From Clostridium sp. (GTDB taxonomy: Bacteria; Bacillota; Clostridia; Clostridiales; Clostridiaceae), in NCBI GenBank assembly GCA_028692255.1, contig JAQUXS010000001.1, forward strand, positions 1 to 38,228: a stretch of DNA of 38,228 bases, read 5' to 3'. The position numbers and the translations under genes are program-made. Below are positions 26,432 to 36,026 of this stretch, piece by piece (the stretch's first letter is position 1; each line of letters starts with the position of its first letter). The notes below the pieces were generated by a model, which had not been told where the DNA came from, did not search any database, and saw nothing but the letters and a program-made list of their open reading frames with translations.

Positions 26432-27672
26432 TGGAAATGAATAGTTTTTATTTAAGTAGAGTCCTTGGAAGGAAAGTTTATACTAAAGATGGAAATATTT
26501 TTGGAAAAATAAAAGATCTTGGTGTTACAAATAAGATTAAAAATCCAAAAATAGAAGCCATAAGGGTAAAAACTTCAAATGACATTGTAGATTTAAAGTG
26601 GAAAGATGTATTTGTAAAAAAACAAGATGGTCAATACGCTATAGTCTGCAATAAAATTGAAAATTTGGACTTAAAAAATGTTATGTTTCTAGCAGAACAT
26701 GTACTAGATAAACAGATAATTGATGTAAACGGAAGAAAAGTTGTAAGAGTTAATGATATAAGGCTTTTAGATTTTGGAACAAGTGTATTTGTAGTAGCTG
26801 CAGACATAGGAACAGAAGGTATACTAAGGAGAATTGGAATAGCAAAGCCAATTGTAAAAATGGGACTTAAGGTTTCTAATAAACTTATATTGTGGAATGA
26901 CGTGGAAGCTATTTTTAGATCTAATGAAAATATAATGCTTTCAAAAACATATAATAAACTTTCAATACTTCACCCATCTGATCTTGCAGATATAATTGAA
27001 GATTTCGATGAAAACACAGGTATGATGATATTTTCAAGTCTTGATAATGCCAAAGCAGCAGACGTACTTGAAGAAATGGAAGAAGGTAAGCAAATTACCT
27101 TTATAAGAAGCATGTCCACTGATAAAGCAGCAGATATACTTGAGGAAATGCCAGCAGATGAAGCAGCAGATATACTTGATGGGTTAGGTGAGTTTAAAGC
27201 TGAAGAACTTTTAAACAATATGGAAAAGGAAGCTTCAGAGGAAGTAAGAGGCCTTCTTGAATATGATAACGATGAGGTAGGAAGTCTCATGTCAACGGAA
27301 TTTGTTTCACTTGAATATAATCTTACTGCAGATGAGGCAATGAGTATTTTAAGAGAAAGAAAACCTAATGAAGATGAAATGTATTATATATACGTAGTTA
27401 ATAAGAATAATAAACTTAAAGGGACTATATCTTTAAGAGATATAATAGTTTCAGATCCAAGAGCAGATCTTGAGAGTATTATGCATACTGATTTTCCACA
27501 CATAGTTGATAAAGATGACATGCATGACTTAGTAAAGATGATTTCAAAATACAATGTAATGGCAATTCCAGTTCTGGATAAAGAGGATACATTATTAGGT
27601 AATGTAATTATAAACGATGTATTATATGAAATTTTAAGAAAAAACAAAAGAATAGAAAATAGTTTAATGTAA
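26431..27672 (+). CDS. Soluble PRC-barrel, MgtE N-domain and CBS-pair protein
   Basis: A 413-aa protein without membrane segments. Residues 1-75 and about 85-165 look like two PRC-barrel repeats (LSRVLGRKVYTKDGNIFGKIKDL; LDKQIIDVNGRKVVRVNDIRLL). Residues about 175-285 form the MgtE intracellular N domain, with repeated DKAADILEEMPADEAADILDGL helices. Residues about 286-405 hold a CBS pair (MSTEFVSLEYNLTADEAM; MHTDFPHIVDKDDMHDLVKM). In MgtE these parts sense cytosolic Mg2+ and gate the channel, but the channel domain is absent here. It is therefore likely a sensor or partner for a transporter elsewhere, which is inference. ATG at 26431. Confidence 0.85.
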   Translation: MEMNSFYLSRVLGRKVYTKDGNIFGKIKDLGVTNKIKNPKIEAIRVKTSNDIVDLKWKDVFVKKQDGQYAIVCNKIENLDLKNVMFLAEHVLDKQIIDVNGRKVVRVNDIRLLDFGTSVFVVAADIGTEGILRRIGIAKPIVKMGLKVSNKLILWNDVEAIFRSNENIMLSKTYNKLSILHPSDLADIIEDFDENTGMMIFSSLDNAKAADVLEEMEEGKQITFIRSMSTDKAADILEEMPADEAADILDGLGEFKAEELLNNMEKEASEEVRGLLEYDNDEVGSLMSTEFVSLEYNLTADEAMSILRERKPNEDEMYYIYVVNKNNKLKGTISLRDIIVSDPRADLESIMHTDFPHIVDKDDMHDLVKMISKYNVMAIPVLDKEDTLLGNVIINDVLYEILRKNKRIENSLM

Positions 27673-27683
27673 AAAATAAATAA

Positions 27684-27725
27684 AAGGGATGTCCCCAAAT
27701 AAAATTTTAAGGACACTCTTTTTTT
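27684..27725 (+). terminator. Terminator after the PRC/MgtE_N/CBS gene
   Basis: GGGATGTCC pairs with GGACACTC-TT (one mismatch, two G-U pairs) and runs into seven T, 12 nt beyond the stop codon. Confidence 0.75.
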
Positions 27726-27756
27726 ATATATTATAAATTATAATAAGGGTGAGTAC

Positions 27757-29211
27757 ATGTTATTTCATATAAATATGAGTGGAAAGGCTCCTGAATACAT
27801 ACAGATAAAGGATTATTTTAAAGACATAATACTAAAAGGTATGCTCCAAAGAGATGAAAAATTGCCTTCTACAAGAGAACTTGCTTCAATGCTTAAAGTT
27901 AGTAGAAATACTGTTATAACAGCATATAATTATCTTGAAGATGAGGGGATTATTTATATAAAAAGAGGAAAAGGTGCATTTGTAAATCAAAATAAAGCTG
28001 AAACAAATGATACATGGAATATGGACTGGAGCAAAGAGTTAAATGAATATGCTGTCCTAGCAGATAAAATGGATATAATGAAACATGAAATGATATATAA
28101 ACATGGAATGATTTCATTTAAAAGCATAGCACCGGATGAAAAACTATTTAATATTGAAGATTTTAAAAGAGCATTTTTAAATAGGATTTCTATTGAGGGA
28201 AGTAAAATATTAAACTATGGTTATGCTCAAGGATATAGGCCTTTAATTCAGTATCTTACTAGTTACATGCAAAGTAAGGGAGTTGATACAAAGAACAAAG
28301 ATATACTTGTAACAAATGGTTTTACAGAAGGATTTGATATAATACTTTCTGCTATTACAAATCCAGGAGATAATATTTTAACTGAAAATCCTACACACAA
28401 TACAGCAATCAAACTTATGAAACTTCATAAATTAAATATAATAGGTATAGGTATGGAAAGAGATGGAATGAAAATAGCTGATTTAAATAAAAAGGTCAAT
28501 GAAAACAATATAAAACTCAGCTATATAATACCCTCTTATCATAACCCAACTAGCATAGTTACTTCTTCTCAAAAAAGAATTGAAATTTATAAAATATTTA
28601 AGGAGAAGAAAATTCCAATAATAGAAGATGGATTTAATGAAGAACTTAGATATTCGGGGGCACACATTGCACCTATTGCAACGCTGGAGGGCGATGGAAA
28701 TAGCGTTATATACATAGGGAGCTTTTCAAAAATACTTTTCCCAGGGATGAGAATAGGGTGGATACTTGCAGATAGAAATCTTATATCAGCACTTGAAAGT
28801 ACTAAGAGAAGCAGAAATATACATACATCTTTTTTAGATCAAGCAATACTGTATGAATATTTAAAAGAAGGAAACTTAGAAAAATATATTAAGACCATAA
28901 GAAAAGAATATAAAAACAAATATAATTATGCACTTGAATGTGCTAAAAAGTATATACCATACAGTTCAATATATGGTGAAGGTGGACTTAATATATTTAT
29001 AAAATTAAAGGGTGTAAATTCGAGAAAACTGCTTAAAGAATGTGTTAACAAAAATGTAATATTTATGCCAGGTGACATTTTTTATATTGACGGGGAAGGC
29101 GAAAATACTTTAAGATTGGGAATTTCAAGAACGTCGTTAGGTGAAATAAAAAAGGGATTTAAAATAATTGGGGAAACAATAAAAAGTTTACAAAAAGAAC
29201 CATTGGACTAG
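27757..29211 (+). CDS. MocR-type transcriptional regulator (GntR HTH + aminotransferase domain)
   Basis: The 484-aa protein joins a GntR winged helix (residues about 10-75, QIKDYFKDIILKG; LPSTRELASMLKVSRNTVITAYNYL) to a fold-type I aminotransferase domain. The PLP lysine is Lys325 in GSFSKILFPGMRIGW, with SYHNPTS and the FNEELRY region. MocR proteins bind PLP or a PLP-amino-acid adduct and regulate vitamin B6 or amino-acid genes, often divergent neighbours. No divergent gene is present here. ATG at 27757 after AAGGGTGAG. Target genes unknown. Confidence 0.93.
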   Translation: MLFHINMSGKAPEYIQIKDYFKDIILKGMLQRDEKLPSTRELASMLKVSRNTVITAYNYLEDEGIIYIKRGKGAFVNQNKAETNDTWNMDWSKELNEYAVLADKMDIMKHEMIYKHGMISFKSIAPDEKLFNIEDFKRAFLNRISIEGSKILNYGYAQGYRPLIQYLTSYMQSKGVDTKNKDILVTNGFTEGFDIILSAITNPGDNILTENPTHNTAIKLMKLHKLNIIGIGMERDGMKIADLNKKVNENNIKLSYIIPSYHNPTSIVTSSQKRIEIYKIFKEKKIPIIEDGFNEELRYSGAHIAPIATLEGDGNSVIYIGSFSKILFPGMRIGWILADRNLISALESTKRSRNIHTSFLDQAILYEYLKEGNLEKYIKTIRKEYKNKYNYALECAKKYIPYSSIYGEGGLNIFIKLKGVNSRKLLKECVNKNVIFMPGDIFYIDGEGENTLRLGISRTSLGEIKKGFKIIGETIKSLQKEPLD

Positions 29212-29231
29212 TATTGGAAAATTGTTATAAT
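29203..29231 (+). promoter_or_regulatory. Promoter of the lipoprotein gene
   Basis: The extended -10 TGTTATAAT ends at 29231. A weak -35 (TTGGAC) lies 17 nt upstream, inside the last codons of the MocR gene. Confidence 0.5.
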
Positions 29232-29266
29232 AAAGCTAAGCTAAAAAATTTTAGGTGGGATAAGCA

Positions 29267-30082
29267 ATGAAAAAAAAACTAATGATTGTTATGGCACTAC
29301 TGCTTAGTGTTTCTTTATCAGGCTGTGGCGTAGCACTTAATACCAATGTTAATAAAAATACACAATCAAAAAATATTGTACGAGTTAATAATAGTGACAT
29401 TTTGAAACCAATTGAAGATAAGATAAAGGCTATGAATGATAAAAAAATGGATAATTACCTTTCATCTTATATAAAGGGTACAAGTACTTATAGTAATGAG
29501 CAGGCTTCAAAGGATGAATTCTTTAAATATGACAAGGTTAAATGTTCTATTTCAGATCCAGTTGTAATAGACAAAACAAATAGCACAGCACAAGTACAAT
29601 ATATAGTAAATACTCAAAGAATAACTGGAACGGCGGCCCTTGATAACACATCATTGTACTTAAGTGACGTGAAGAAAGTTCAAGGACAGTGGAAAATAGA
29701 AAGTGAAAATGTACTTAAAACAGAATTTAAGAATGATGTTTTCAATGTTATAAATTCCAACATACAGGCAATGAATAAAAAAGATATAAATGCTTATATG
29801 AATACAATAGATCCAACAGATAATAATGCTTTTACTAAATTTAAAAGTGACATGCTAGATCAATTTGATAAATATAGCTTAACATATTCGCTTGAATCTG
29901 CTGATGTTATTGGATCTAATTCAGATAATGATACTGCAGTTAAAATTGTTATGACGGTAATAAAAAATGATAACTCAGATTTTCAGAATGTAAGAATAAC
30001 TGAAAACGTGCAAGTTAGAAAAGTACAGGGACAATGGAAAATTTTCAAAGTAGAGCCTAAGAAAACAGAGAATTTAAAGTAA
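29267..30082 (+). CDS. Lipoprotein with two tandem NTF2-like domains
   Basis: A 271-aa secreted lipoprotein. The signal peptide MKKKLMIVMALLLSVSLSGC ends in the lipobox LSGC with the lipidated Cys20. The mature part appears to be a tandem duplication. Residues about 45-145 and about 155-265 share the pattern I..I.AMN.K....Y near their starts and KVQGQWKI near their ends, typical of NTF2/SnoaL-like or DUF4878-type domains. No catalytic residues are evident. It may bind a ligand or shield the cell surface, but the function is unknown. ATG at 29267 after AGGTGGG, with its own promoter. Confidence 0.75.
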   Translation: MKKKLMIVMALLLSVSLSGCGVALNTNVNKNTQSKNIVRVNNSDILKPIEDKIKAMNDKKMDNYLSSYIKGTSTYSNEQASKDEFFKYDKVKCSISDPVVIDKTNSTAQVQYIVNTQRITGTAALDNTSLYLSDVKKVQGQWKIESENVLKTEFKNDVFNVINSNIQAMNKKDINAYMNTIDPTDNNAFTKFKSDMLDQFDKYSLTYSLESADVIGSNSDNDTAVKIVMTVIKNDNSDFQNVRITENVQVRKVQGQWKIFKVEPKKTENLK

Positions 30083-30123
30083 AGTTTGGTTAGAACATAA
30101 AATTAATACAATTATATTTGCAA

Positions 30124-30161
30124 GATGATCAATTAATGATAATTATTATTAATTGATCATC
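30124..30161. repeat. Inverted repeat without a T-run
   Basis: GATGATCAATTAAT (30124-30137) is perfectly repeated in inverse at 30148-30161 around a 10-nt AT-rich loop. No T-run follows on either strand, so it is either a weak terminator for the lipoprotein gene or an operator for the next unit. Confidence 0.55.
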
Positions 30162-30273
30162 GCTATTTATACGATTAATTTACATATAAGGACTATATTT
30201 AGGAATATTACATAGTTGCATAAACTTATAAAAATAATTAAAATATAAATATAGGGTTAGGGGTTGAGGTTGA

Positions 30274-30591
30274 ATGAAACGAGAGGATTTTAAAATAATG
30301 TCTAATGTAAAAATAATTGAAGGCATCAAGGCAAGTATAATATGTGTTATAGGAGATTTATATAGATTTCTAGCAAAAGGAAGTAGTGCTGCACAAGATG
30401 ATGTGCTAGAGTGTATTTCCGGGGCAATAATTTTATTATACGTGCTTGGACAGAGACTAGGATATTCTCATATTGAAATAGATGAAGAAATGAAAAAAAA
30501 ACTGAAATTGGGTATAATTGAAGAAGATGATATAGAAAAGGATGGTAAGGATTTAACAAAATTATATAATCACTTAAAAAAGAGGGAGTAA
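30274..30591 (+). CDS. MazG-like family protein
   Basis: A 105-aa helical protein of the clostridial MazG-like family, starting MKREDFKIMSNVKIIEGIKASIICVIGDLYRFL, with DDVLECISGAIILLYVLGQRLG in the second helix and a charged C-terminus (IEEDDIEKDGKDLTKLYNHL). True MazG pyrophosphatases use an EExxE...ExxD metal site, which I do not see, so hydrolase activity is doubtful. ATG at 30274 after AGGGGTTGAGG. It is 31 bp ahead of the DUF2232-gdpP genes and may be in the same unit. A weak promoter (TTGCAT 30216-30221, TAAAAT 30239-30244) lies upstream. Confidence 0.7.
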   Translation: MKREDFKIMSNVKIIEGIKASIICVIGDLYRFLAKGSSAAQDDVLECISGAIILLYVLGQRLGYSHIEIDEEMKKKLKLGIIEEDDIEKDGKDLTKLYNHLKKRE

Positions 30592-30622
30592 TAAGGGCAA
30601 CTATTTATTCCAGGAGGAAGAT

Positions 30623-31606
30623 ATGCAAAATAAAAATTTCAATACAAAAGCTTTTGTTGAAAGTAGTATATTATCAGCATGTATGATAATTACAATGATT
30701 GTATCAGTTTATCTAGCAGGAGTGAATATTATAGCTTCTTTAGTATTACCTGCAATAGTAGCGCTTATTTATATAAGAAATGGATTTAAATATTCACTTA
30801 TGGCTTCAGTTATAGCTTTAGTAGTAGGCTCAATTTTAATAAGCCCAATTGAAGGATTAAGTCTTGGAATGGTTTCTATTTTTGCAGGAACTATATCTGG
30901 AGTTTGCATTAAAAAACAAATGCAACCAACAAAGGCAGTATTAATGAGTGGTATAGGATATGGTATTTCTACTGTGGTTAATTTGTTTTTAATTTCGTAT
31001 TTAACCTTCCCAAATGGGTTTATAGGAGTTATTAAAAGTATGGTTGACAACCTTAATTATTCAATGGATTATGCTAGAAAGTTTTATATAAGTGCAGGTA
31101 TCAGCACTGAAAAAATAAATGAAGTAATTCCACAGGGATTTATTGTGACTAACAGAATGATTTTTGAGTGTTTGCCATTGGCTTTAATTTTATCAAGTGT
31201 GGTATTTGGTTTTCTGAATTATAAATTAACTCAAATGATTTTTTCAAAAATTAAAATTCCTATAAAAAAGATGGAGGGAATTACAAAGTTTTATATTCCA
31301 AATATGCTTTTAGCATTGATAATTGTTTTAATATGTGTAGGACTTCTTTTTAGAAATAAAAATATGGAAATAGGCAATTATATTTTTATAACATCATGGT
31401 GGATTTTTCAGGCCCTACTATTTTTAGATTCCATAGGAGCTTTGTTTTTTATTTTAAAGGAAAAATTAAAAATGTCGAAAGGGACCGCTGTATTAACTGT
31501 TATACTTTGCATTTTTGCACTTAATCAATGGTTTATTATGTTTGGTATTGTAGATAGTGTAGCTGATTTTAGAAAACTTGATTCAAGTAGAATCAGAAAA
31601 GATTAG
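30623..31606 (+). CDS. DUF2232 (YybS-like) membrane protein
   Basis: A 327-aa polytopic protein with about eight to nine hydrophobic segments (for example 15-50, 55-95, 105-125, 170-195, 225-245). The first half resembles small-molecule S-component-like folds, with GFKYSLMASVIALVVGSILISPIEGLSLGMVSIFAGTISG. Bacillus YybS sits in the same place before yybT/gdpP. No substrate is known. ATG at 30623 after CAGGAGG. The gdpP Shine-Dalgarno overlaps its stop region. Confidence 0.85.
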   Translation: MQNKNFNTKAFVESSILSACMIITMIVSVYLAGVNIIASLVLPAIVALIYIRNGFKYSLMASVIALVVGSILISPIEGLSLGMVSIFAGTISGVCIKKQMQPTKAVLMSGIGYGISTVVNLFLISYLTFPNGFIGVIKSMVDNLNYSMDYARKFYISAGISTEKINEVIPQGFIVTNRMIFECLPLALILSSVVFGFLNYKLTQMIFSKIKIPIKKMEGITKFYIPNMLLALIIVLICVGLLFRNKNMEIGNYIFITSWWIFQALLFLDSIGALFFILKEKLKMSKGTAVLTVILCIFALNQWFIMFGIVDSVADFRKLDSSRIRKD

Positions 31607-31615
31607 GTGAGGAAT

Positions 31616-33640
31616 ATGGAAAAGAAGTATAAGAATCTTTCTCTTGAAAATATACTCTATGTTTTTGCAATAACAGCGATGATATTAATGTTTGTATATT
31701 ATGGACATTATATTGCTGCAGTAGCTTTTTTATTGTTTTTTTTATTCGTTTTAATATATAATGTTAAATACAGCAGGGTAAAAGATTATATGTGGGAAGA
31801 TATAATTGAAAAAAATTTTTCAAAACTTGATTCAGATACAAGAAATGTTTTGACAAATTTGCCTTTTTCACTTGTTATAATAAGCAATGAAGGTAATATT
31901 GTATGGCATAATAAAAAGTTCACACAGATAATAATTAATCCACAGCTTACTGGGAAAAATATAAATGAATTTATAAAAAGAGTAAATGTTAAAGACATAC
32001 TAAAGGACAATAAGAAATCTTATAAATATATAAAGCTAAATAATAAATATTATGATATTTATGCAAATAAACTTAGTTCAGGTGACGAGAATGATAGCTT
32101 TTATAATATGATAATACTTTATTTTAGTGATGCAACGGACAAATATAACATTGTAAATGAAATAGAAAACTTAAGAGAGTCTGTAATTTTAATAGAAGTA
32201 GATAATCTAAGTGAAGTTGTGAAAAGTACACCTGAGGACAAGAAACCTCTTTTAAAAGCGGAAATAGAGAGAAATATAAATTCTTATGCTCAAAGTGTAA
32301 ATGCTATGTTTAAAAAGTATTCCACAGGGAAATATGTACTTGTAATTCAAAATAAAAATCTTCAAAAAGAAATGGAAAAAAAGTTTGAAATTTTAGATGT
32401 TATGAGAGAAATAAATGTTGGTAACACACTTGCTGTAACGCTTAGTATTGGTGTCGGAAGAGGAAGTGATACACCAATTGAAAATTACAATTCAGCAGTA
32501 TTTGCCAAGGAATTAGCACTAGGAAGAGGCGGAGACCAGACTGTTATAAAGAAAAATGAAAAGCTATTTTTCTATGGTGGAAAGACAAAGGAAGTAGAAA
32601 AAAGAACAAAAGTAAGAGCAAGGATAATCGGACAGTCATTAGTAGATCTTGCAAAACAAAGTAGCAATGTTATTATTATGGGTCATAACAACCCAGACAT
32701 AGATTGTTTTGGTAGTGCTATTGGAATATATAGTTCAATAAGATTAATTAACAGTGAGACTTTTATATTAGTAGATTCTTCAAATAGCAGTATAAAGTAT
32801 ATATATGATAAAATAAAGTCTGACAAAGGATATCAAAAAGCTTTTAAAAATAGTAGAGAGGTATTTGAAATTGTAGATGATAATACGCTTTTAATACTTG
32901 TAGATGTAAATAGCAGAAATTATGTTCAAAATCAAAAGCTTGTTAATCTTGTTAAAAAGACTGTAATTATAGATCATCATAGAAAGTCAGCTAATTATAT
33001 AGATGATGCAGTGATTAGTTACGTTGAATCTTATGCATCTTCAACTTCAGAACTTGTTACTGAAATGGTACAATATATGAATGAAAATTATGTGATGAAA
33101 CCAATTGAAGCAGAAGCACTTTTAGCTGGTATATGTGTAGATACTAAAAACTTTTATTTTAAAACAGGTGTAAGAACTTTTGAAGCAGCAGCTTACCTTA
33201 GAAAGCATGGAGCTGATACTATTGATGTTAAAAAATTATTTTCGAGTGATTTAAACAGCTATATAGAAAAATCACAAATTATAAAATCTGCCACAATAAT
33301 TAACAAAAATATTGCAATAGCTGTCTGTCCAAGTGAAATAAAAGACAGTGTAATTGCAGCTAAAGCTGCAGATGAACTTTTAAATATTACGGGTATAGAA
33401 GCATCTTTTGTACTTATTAGAATAAATAATGATATTTTAATTAGTGGAAGATCCTTTGGTGATATAAATGTGCAGGTTATACTTGAAAAATTAGGTGGAG
33501 GTGGACATATGACTATGGCAGGTGCTAAAGTAGAGATTCCGCCTGATAAGAGAAATGCTAAAAATGAAAAGATTGAAATGGATGAAACAATTATTAAAAT
33601 AAAAAAATCCATTGGGGATTATTTAAAGGAAGGGGATTAA
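31616..33640 (+). CDS. gdpP: Cyclic-di-AMP phosphodiesterase GdpP (YybT)
   Basis: The 674-aa membrane-anchored enzyme hydrolyses c-di-AMP. Two transmembrane helices (about 13-55) are followed by a PAS-like domain (about 80-150) and a degenerate GGDEF domain. The DHH part begins with [18 protein letters not shown] (His357), followed by the DHH box VIIDHHRKS (Asp453-His455) and the DHHA1 domain with [14 protein letters not shown] chose the ATG at 31616, preceded by AGGTGAGG. An in-frame GTG at 31607 lies in that site. It overlaps the DUF2232 context and is 2 bp before rplI, so the two are coupled. Confidence 0.96.
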   Translation: MEKKYKNLSLENILYVFAITAMILMFVYYGHYIAAVAFLLFFLFVLIYNVKYSRVKDYMWEDIIEKNFSKLDSDTRNVLTNLPFSLVIISNEGNIVWHNKKFTQIIINPQLTGKNINEFIKRVNVKDILKDNKKSYKYIKLNNKYYDIYANKLSSGDENDSFYNMIILYFSDATDKYNIVNEIENLRESVILIEVDNLSEVVKSTPEDKKPLLKAEIERNINSYAQSVNAMFKKYSTGKYVLVIQNKNLQKEMEKKFEILDVMREINVGNTLAVTLSIGVGRGSDTPIENYNSAVFAKELALGRGGDQTVIKKNEKLFFYGGKTKEVEKRTKVRARIIGQSLVDLAKQSSNVIIMGHNNPDIDCFGSAIGIYSSIRLINSETFILVDSSNSSIKYIYDKIKSDKGYQKAFKNSREVFEIVDDNTLLILVDVNSRNYVQNQKLVNLVKKTVIIDHHRKSANYIDDAVISYVESYASSTSELVTEMVQYMNENYVMKPIEAEALLAGICVDTKNFYFKTGVRTFEAAAYLRKHGADTIDVKKLFSSDLNSYIEKSQIIKSATIINKNIAIAVCPSEIKDSVIAAKAADELLNITGIEASFVLIRINNDILISGRSFGDINVQVILEKLGGGGHMTMAGAKVEIPPDKRNAKNEKIEMDETIIKIKKSIGDYLKEGD

Positions 33641-33642
33641 TT

Positions 33643-34086
33643 ATGAAAGTCATACTATTAAAAGATATAAAGGGAGTAGGTAAAAAAGGAGAGGTAATAA
33701 ATGCATCAGATGGATATGCAAGAAACTTTTTGTTACCAAGAAAATTTGGTGAAGAGGCTAATACATCAAATCTACATATTCTAAATAAAAAAAATGAAGC
33801 AGTTAGAAGAAAGAAAATAGAAGAAACAGAAAAAGCACAGGAACTTGCAGATAAATTAAAGGGAAAAGAAATAAAAATAATAGCTAAAGCAGGGGAAAAT
33901 GGGAGACTATTTGGTGCTATAACAAGTAAAGATATAGCTCATGAAATAAAGAAACAATTTAATGTTGACATAGACAAGAAAAAAGTAATAACTGAATCAA
34001 TAAGACAACTTGGTGGATATGAAATAGAATTAAAAATTTATCCTGAAGTTTCAACTAAGATAAGTGTATTTGTAGTTGAACAATAG
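33643..34086 (+). CDS. rplI: 50S ribosomal protein L9
   Basis: The 147-aa L9 begins [33 protein letters not shown], the canonical N-domain, followed by the long connecting helix (about 40-75) and the C-terminal domain ending [15 protein letters not shown]. Starts 2 bp after gdpP, as in many Firmicutes, with an AAGGGG site. Confidence 0.99.
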   Translation: MKVILLKDIKGVGKKGEVINASDGYARNFLLPRKFGEEANTSNLHILNKKNEAVRRKKIEETEKAQELADKLKGKEIKIIAKAGENGRLFGAITSKDIAHEIKKQFNVDIDKKKVITESIRQLGGYEIELKIYPEVSTKISVFVVEQ

Positions 34087-34100
34087 AAAGGAGAAAAATT

Positions 34101-35996
34101 TTGAAATTACAATTTGATTCTAATCAGAAAAATGAAGATAAAGATATACCTTGGGACGTTAAAGTAAATATACTCTTAACGACAATTAAAAACATATATG
34201 ATCAGGGAACAATTAAAGCAAGAATCGTTAAATATAAATTAGATAAATATATGAAAAGTAAGGATCCATATGAAAAGCTGTATGCGCTTAATAAAATAGT
34301 ATGTGATACGAAAGGCATAGAGGTAGTTCCAACAGAGAAAAATGCTGGAAAAGTAATTGATGATACAAATAGTATGCTTGTTGACTACATAGCAAAGAAA
34401 TATGTTGAGAATAAGCTTCAAGGTGAAGTTGAAGAAGCACTTATGGAAAAGCAGGATAAATATGTTGAAGATGTAAAACTCAGCATTATAAAAAAGAAAA
34501 AAGGTGTAGAGAATTCTGCAACATTAAAGAAATTAGAGCATCTTAAAAGCCTTGATAAAAATAAACTTTCAAGAAGTATTCAATCAATGCTAAGACCTGA
34601 ATCGTTTAATGAAATAATAGGACAGCAAAGAGCTGTAAAAGCAATACTTTCAAAAATTGCTTCACCATATCCACAGCATATTATATTATACGGACCTCCT
34701 GGAGTTGGAAAGACAACAGCGGCTAGAATCGCTTTAAATGAAGCTAAAAAGTTAAAATATACTCCATTTAAAAATGATGCTAAATTTGTTGAAGTAGATG
34801 GTTCAACACTTAGATGGGATCCAAGAGAAATAACCAATCCGCTCTTAGGTTCTGTTCATGATCCTATTTATCAAGGAAGTAAAAGAGAGCTCGCTGAGAT
34901 TGGCGTACCTGAACCTAAAACAGGTCTTGTAACTGAAGCTCATGGTGGAGTGTTATTCATTGATGAAATAGGAGAACTTGATAATATACTGCAAAATAAG
35001 ATTTTAAAGGTACTAGAAGATAAAAGAGTTGAATTCTCATCATCTTATTACGACCCTGAAGATGAAAATATACCTAAATATATAAAATATTTGTTTGATA
35101 AAGGAGCTCCTGCTGACTTTGTGCTTATTGGTGCAACTACAAGGCAGCCCTCAGAAATAAATCCAGCTTTAAGATCAAGATGCACAGAAGTGTATTTTGA
35201 ACCTCTTTCATCAAAGGATATAGAAAATATAGTTGAGAATGCGGCGGAAAAATTGTCAGTAGACCTTGAAGATGGAGCTGCAAAGCTTATAAGTGAATAT
35301 ACAATTGAAGGAAGAAAAGCAGTTAATATATTATCTGATGCCTATGGATATGTGCTTTACAGCAAGGATCTTAACCCAAAGGATAAAATTGTTATATCTA
35401 AAAAAGATATTGAAGATGTTATCGGAATAGGAAGGCTTATACCTTTCGAAACAGTTGAAAAAGAAGGAAAATTTGAAGTTGGTCATGTTTTTGGTCTCGG
35501 AGTAAGTGGCTTTGTTGGTTCAACTGTTGAAATTGAAGCTTCTGTTTTTAAAGCAAAGCAAAAAGGACATGGAACTGTAAGATTTAATGATACGGCTGGT
35601 AGTATGGCAAAGGACTCAGTATTTAATGCTGCATCTGCTATAAGAAAAATAACAGATAAGGATATTAAAGATTATGATATACATGTAAATTTTGTTGGAG
35701 GTGGAAAAATAGATGGCCCTTCAGCAGGATCAGCTATAACCATTTGTATAATAAGTGCACTTTTAAATAAACCGGTGAGACAAGACGTTGCTATGACAGG
35801 AGAAATTTCGCTAAGGGGAAAGATCAAACCTGTTGGTGGAATAATTGAAAAGGTATATGGAGCTAAGAGAAATGACATAAAACTTGTAACTGTTCCAAAG
35901 TATAATCTAAGAGAAGTGCCAAGAGATATAACTGATATTGAGGTTAAACCTGTTGAAACTATAGAACAGCTTATGGATATAGTATTTAAAAAATAA
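34101..35996 (+). CDS. lonC: ATP-dependent protease LonC
   Basis: The 631-aa AAA+ protease lacks the Lon N-terminal substrate domain. It has a clostridial-type N-terminal helical region (1-165). The ATPase has Walker A GPPGVGKTT (198-206) and Walker B GGVLFIDEIGELD. The Lon protease domain contains the catalytic serine in GPSAGSA (Ser541) and the lysine in PVGGIIEK (Lys584). Start is a TTG at 34101, 7-8 nt after AAAGGAG. It sits between rplI and dnaB. This lonC-dnaB pairing fits clostridial gene order. Confidence 0.93.
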   Translation: MKLQFDSNQKNEDKDIPWDVKVNILLTTIKNIYDQGTIKARIVKYKLDKYMKSKDPYEKLYALNKIVCDTKGIEVVPTEKNAGKVIDDTNSMLVDYIAKKYVENKLQGEVEEALMEKQDKYVEDVKLSIIKKKKGVENSATLKKLEHLKSLDKNKLSRSIQSMLRPESFNEIIGQQRAVKAILSKIASPYPQHIILYGPPGVGKTTAARIALNEAKKLKYTPFKNDAKFVEVDGSTLRWDPREITNPLLGSVHDPIYQGSKRELAEIGVPEPKTGLVTEAHGGVLFIDEIGELDNILQNKILKVLEDKRVEFSSSYYDPEDENIPKYIKYLFDKGAPADFVLIGATTRQPSEINPALRSRCTEVYFEPLSSKDIENIVENAAEKLSVDLEDGAAKLISEYTIEGRKAVNILSDAYGYVLYSKDLNPKDKIVISKKDIEDVIGIGRLIPFETVEKEGKFEVGHVFGLGVSGFVGSTVEIEASVFKAKQKGHGTVRFNDTAGSMAKDSVFNAASAIRKITDKDIKDYDIHVNFVGGGKIDGPSAGSAITICIISALLNKPVRQDVAMTGEISLRGKIKPVGGIIEKVYGAKRNDIKLVTVPKYNLREVPRDITDIEVKPVETIEQLMDIVFKK

Positions 35997-36026
35997 ATTT
36001 TTGTGTAAAATAGGAGAGATTGTTTT

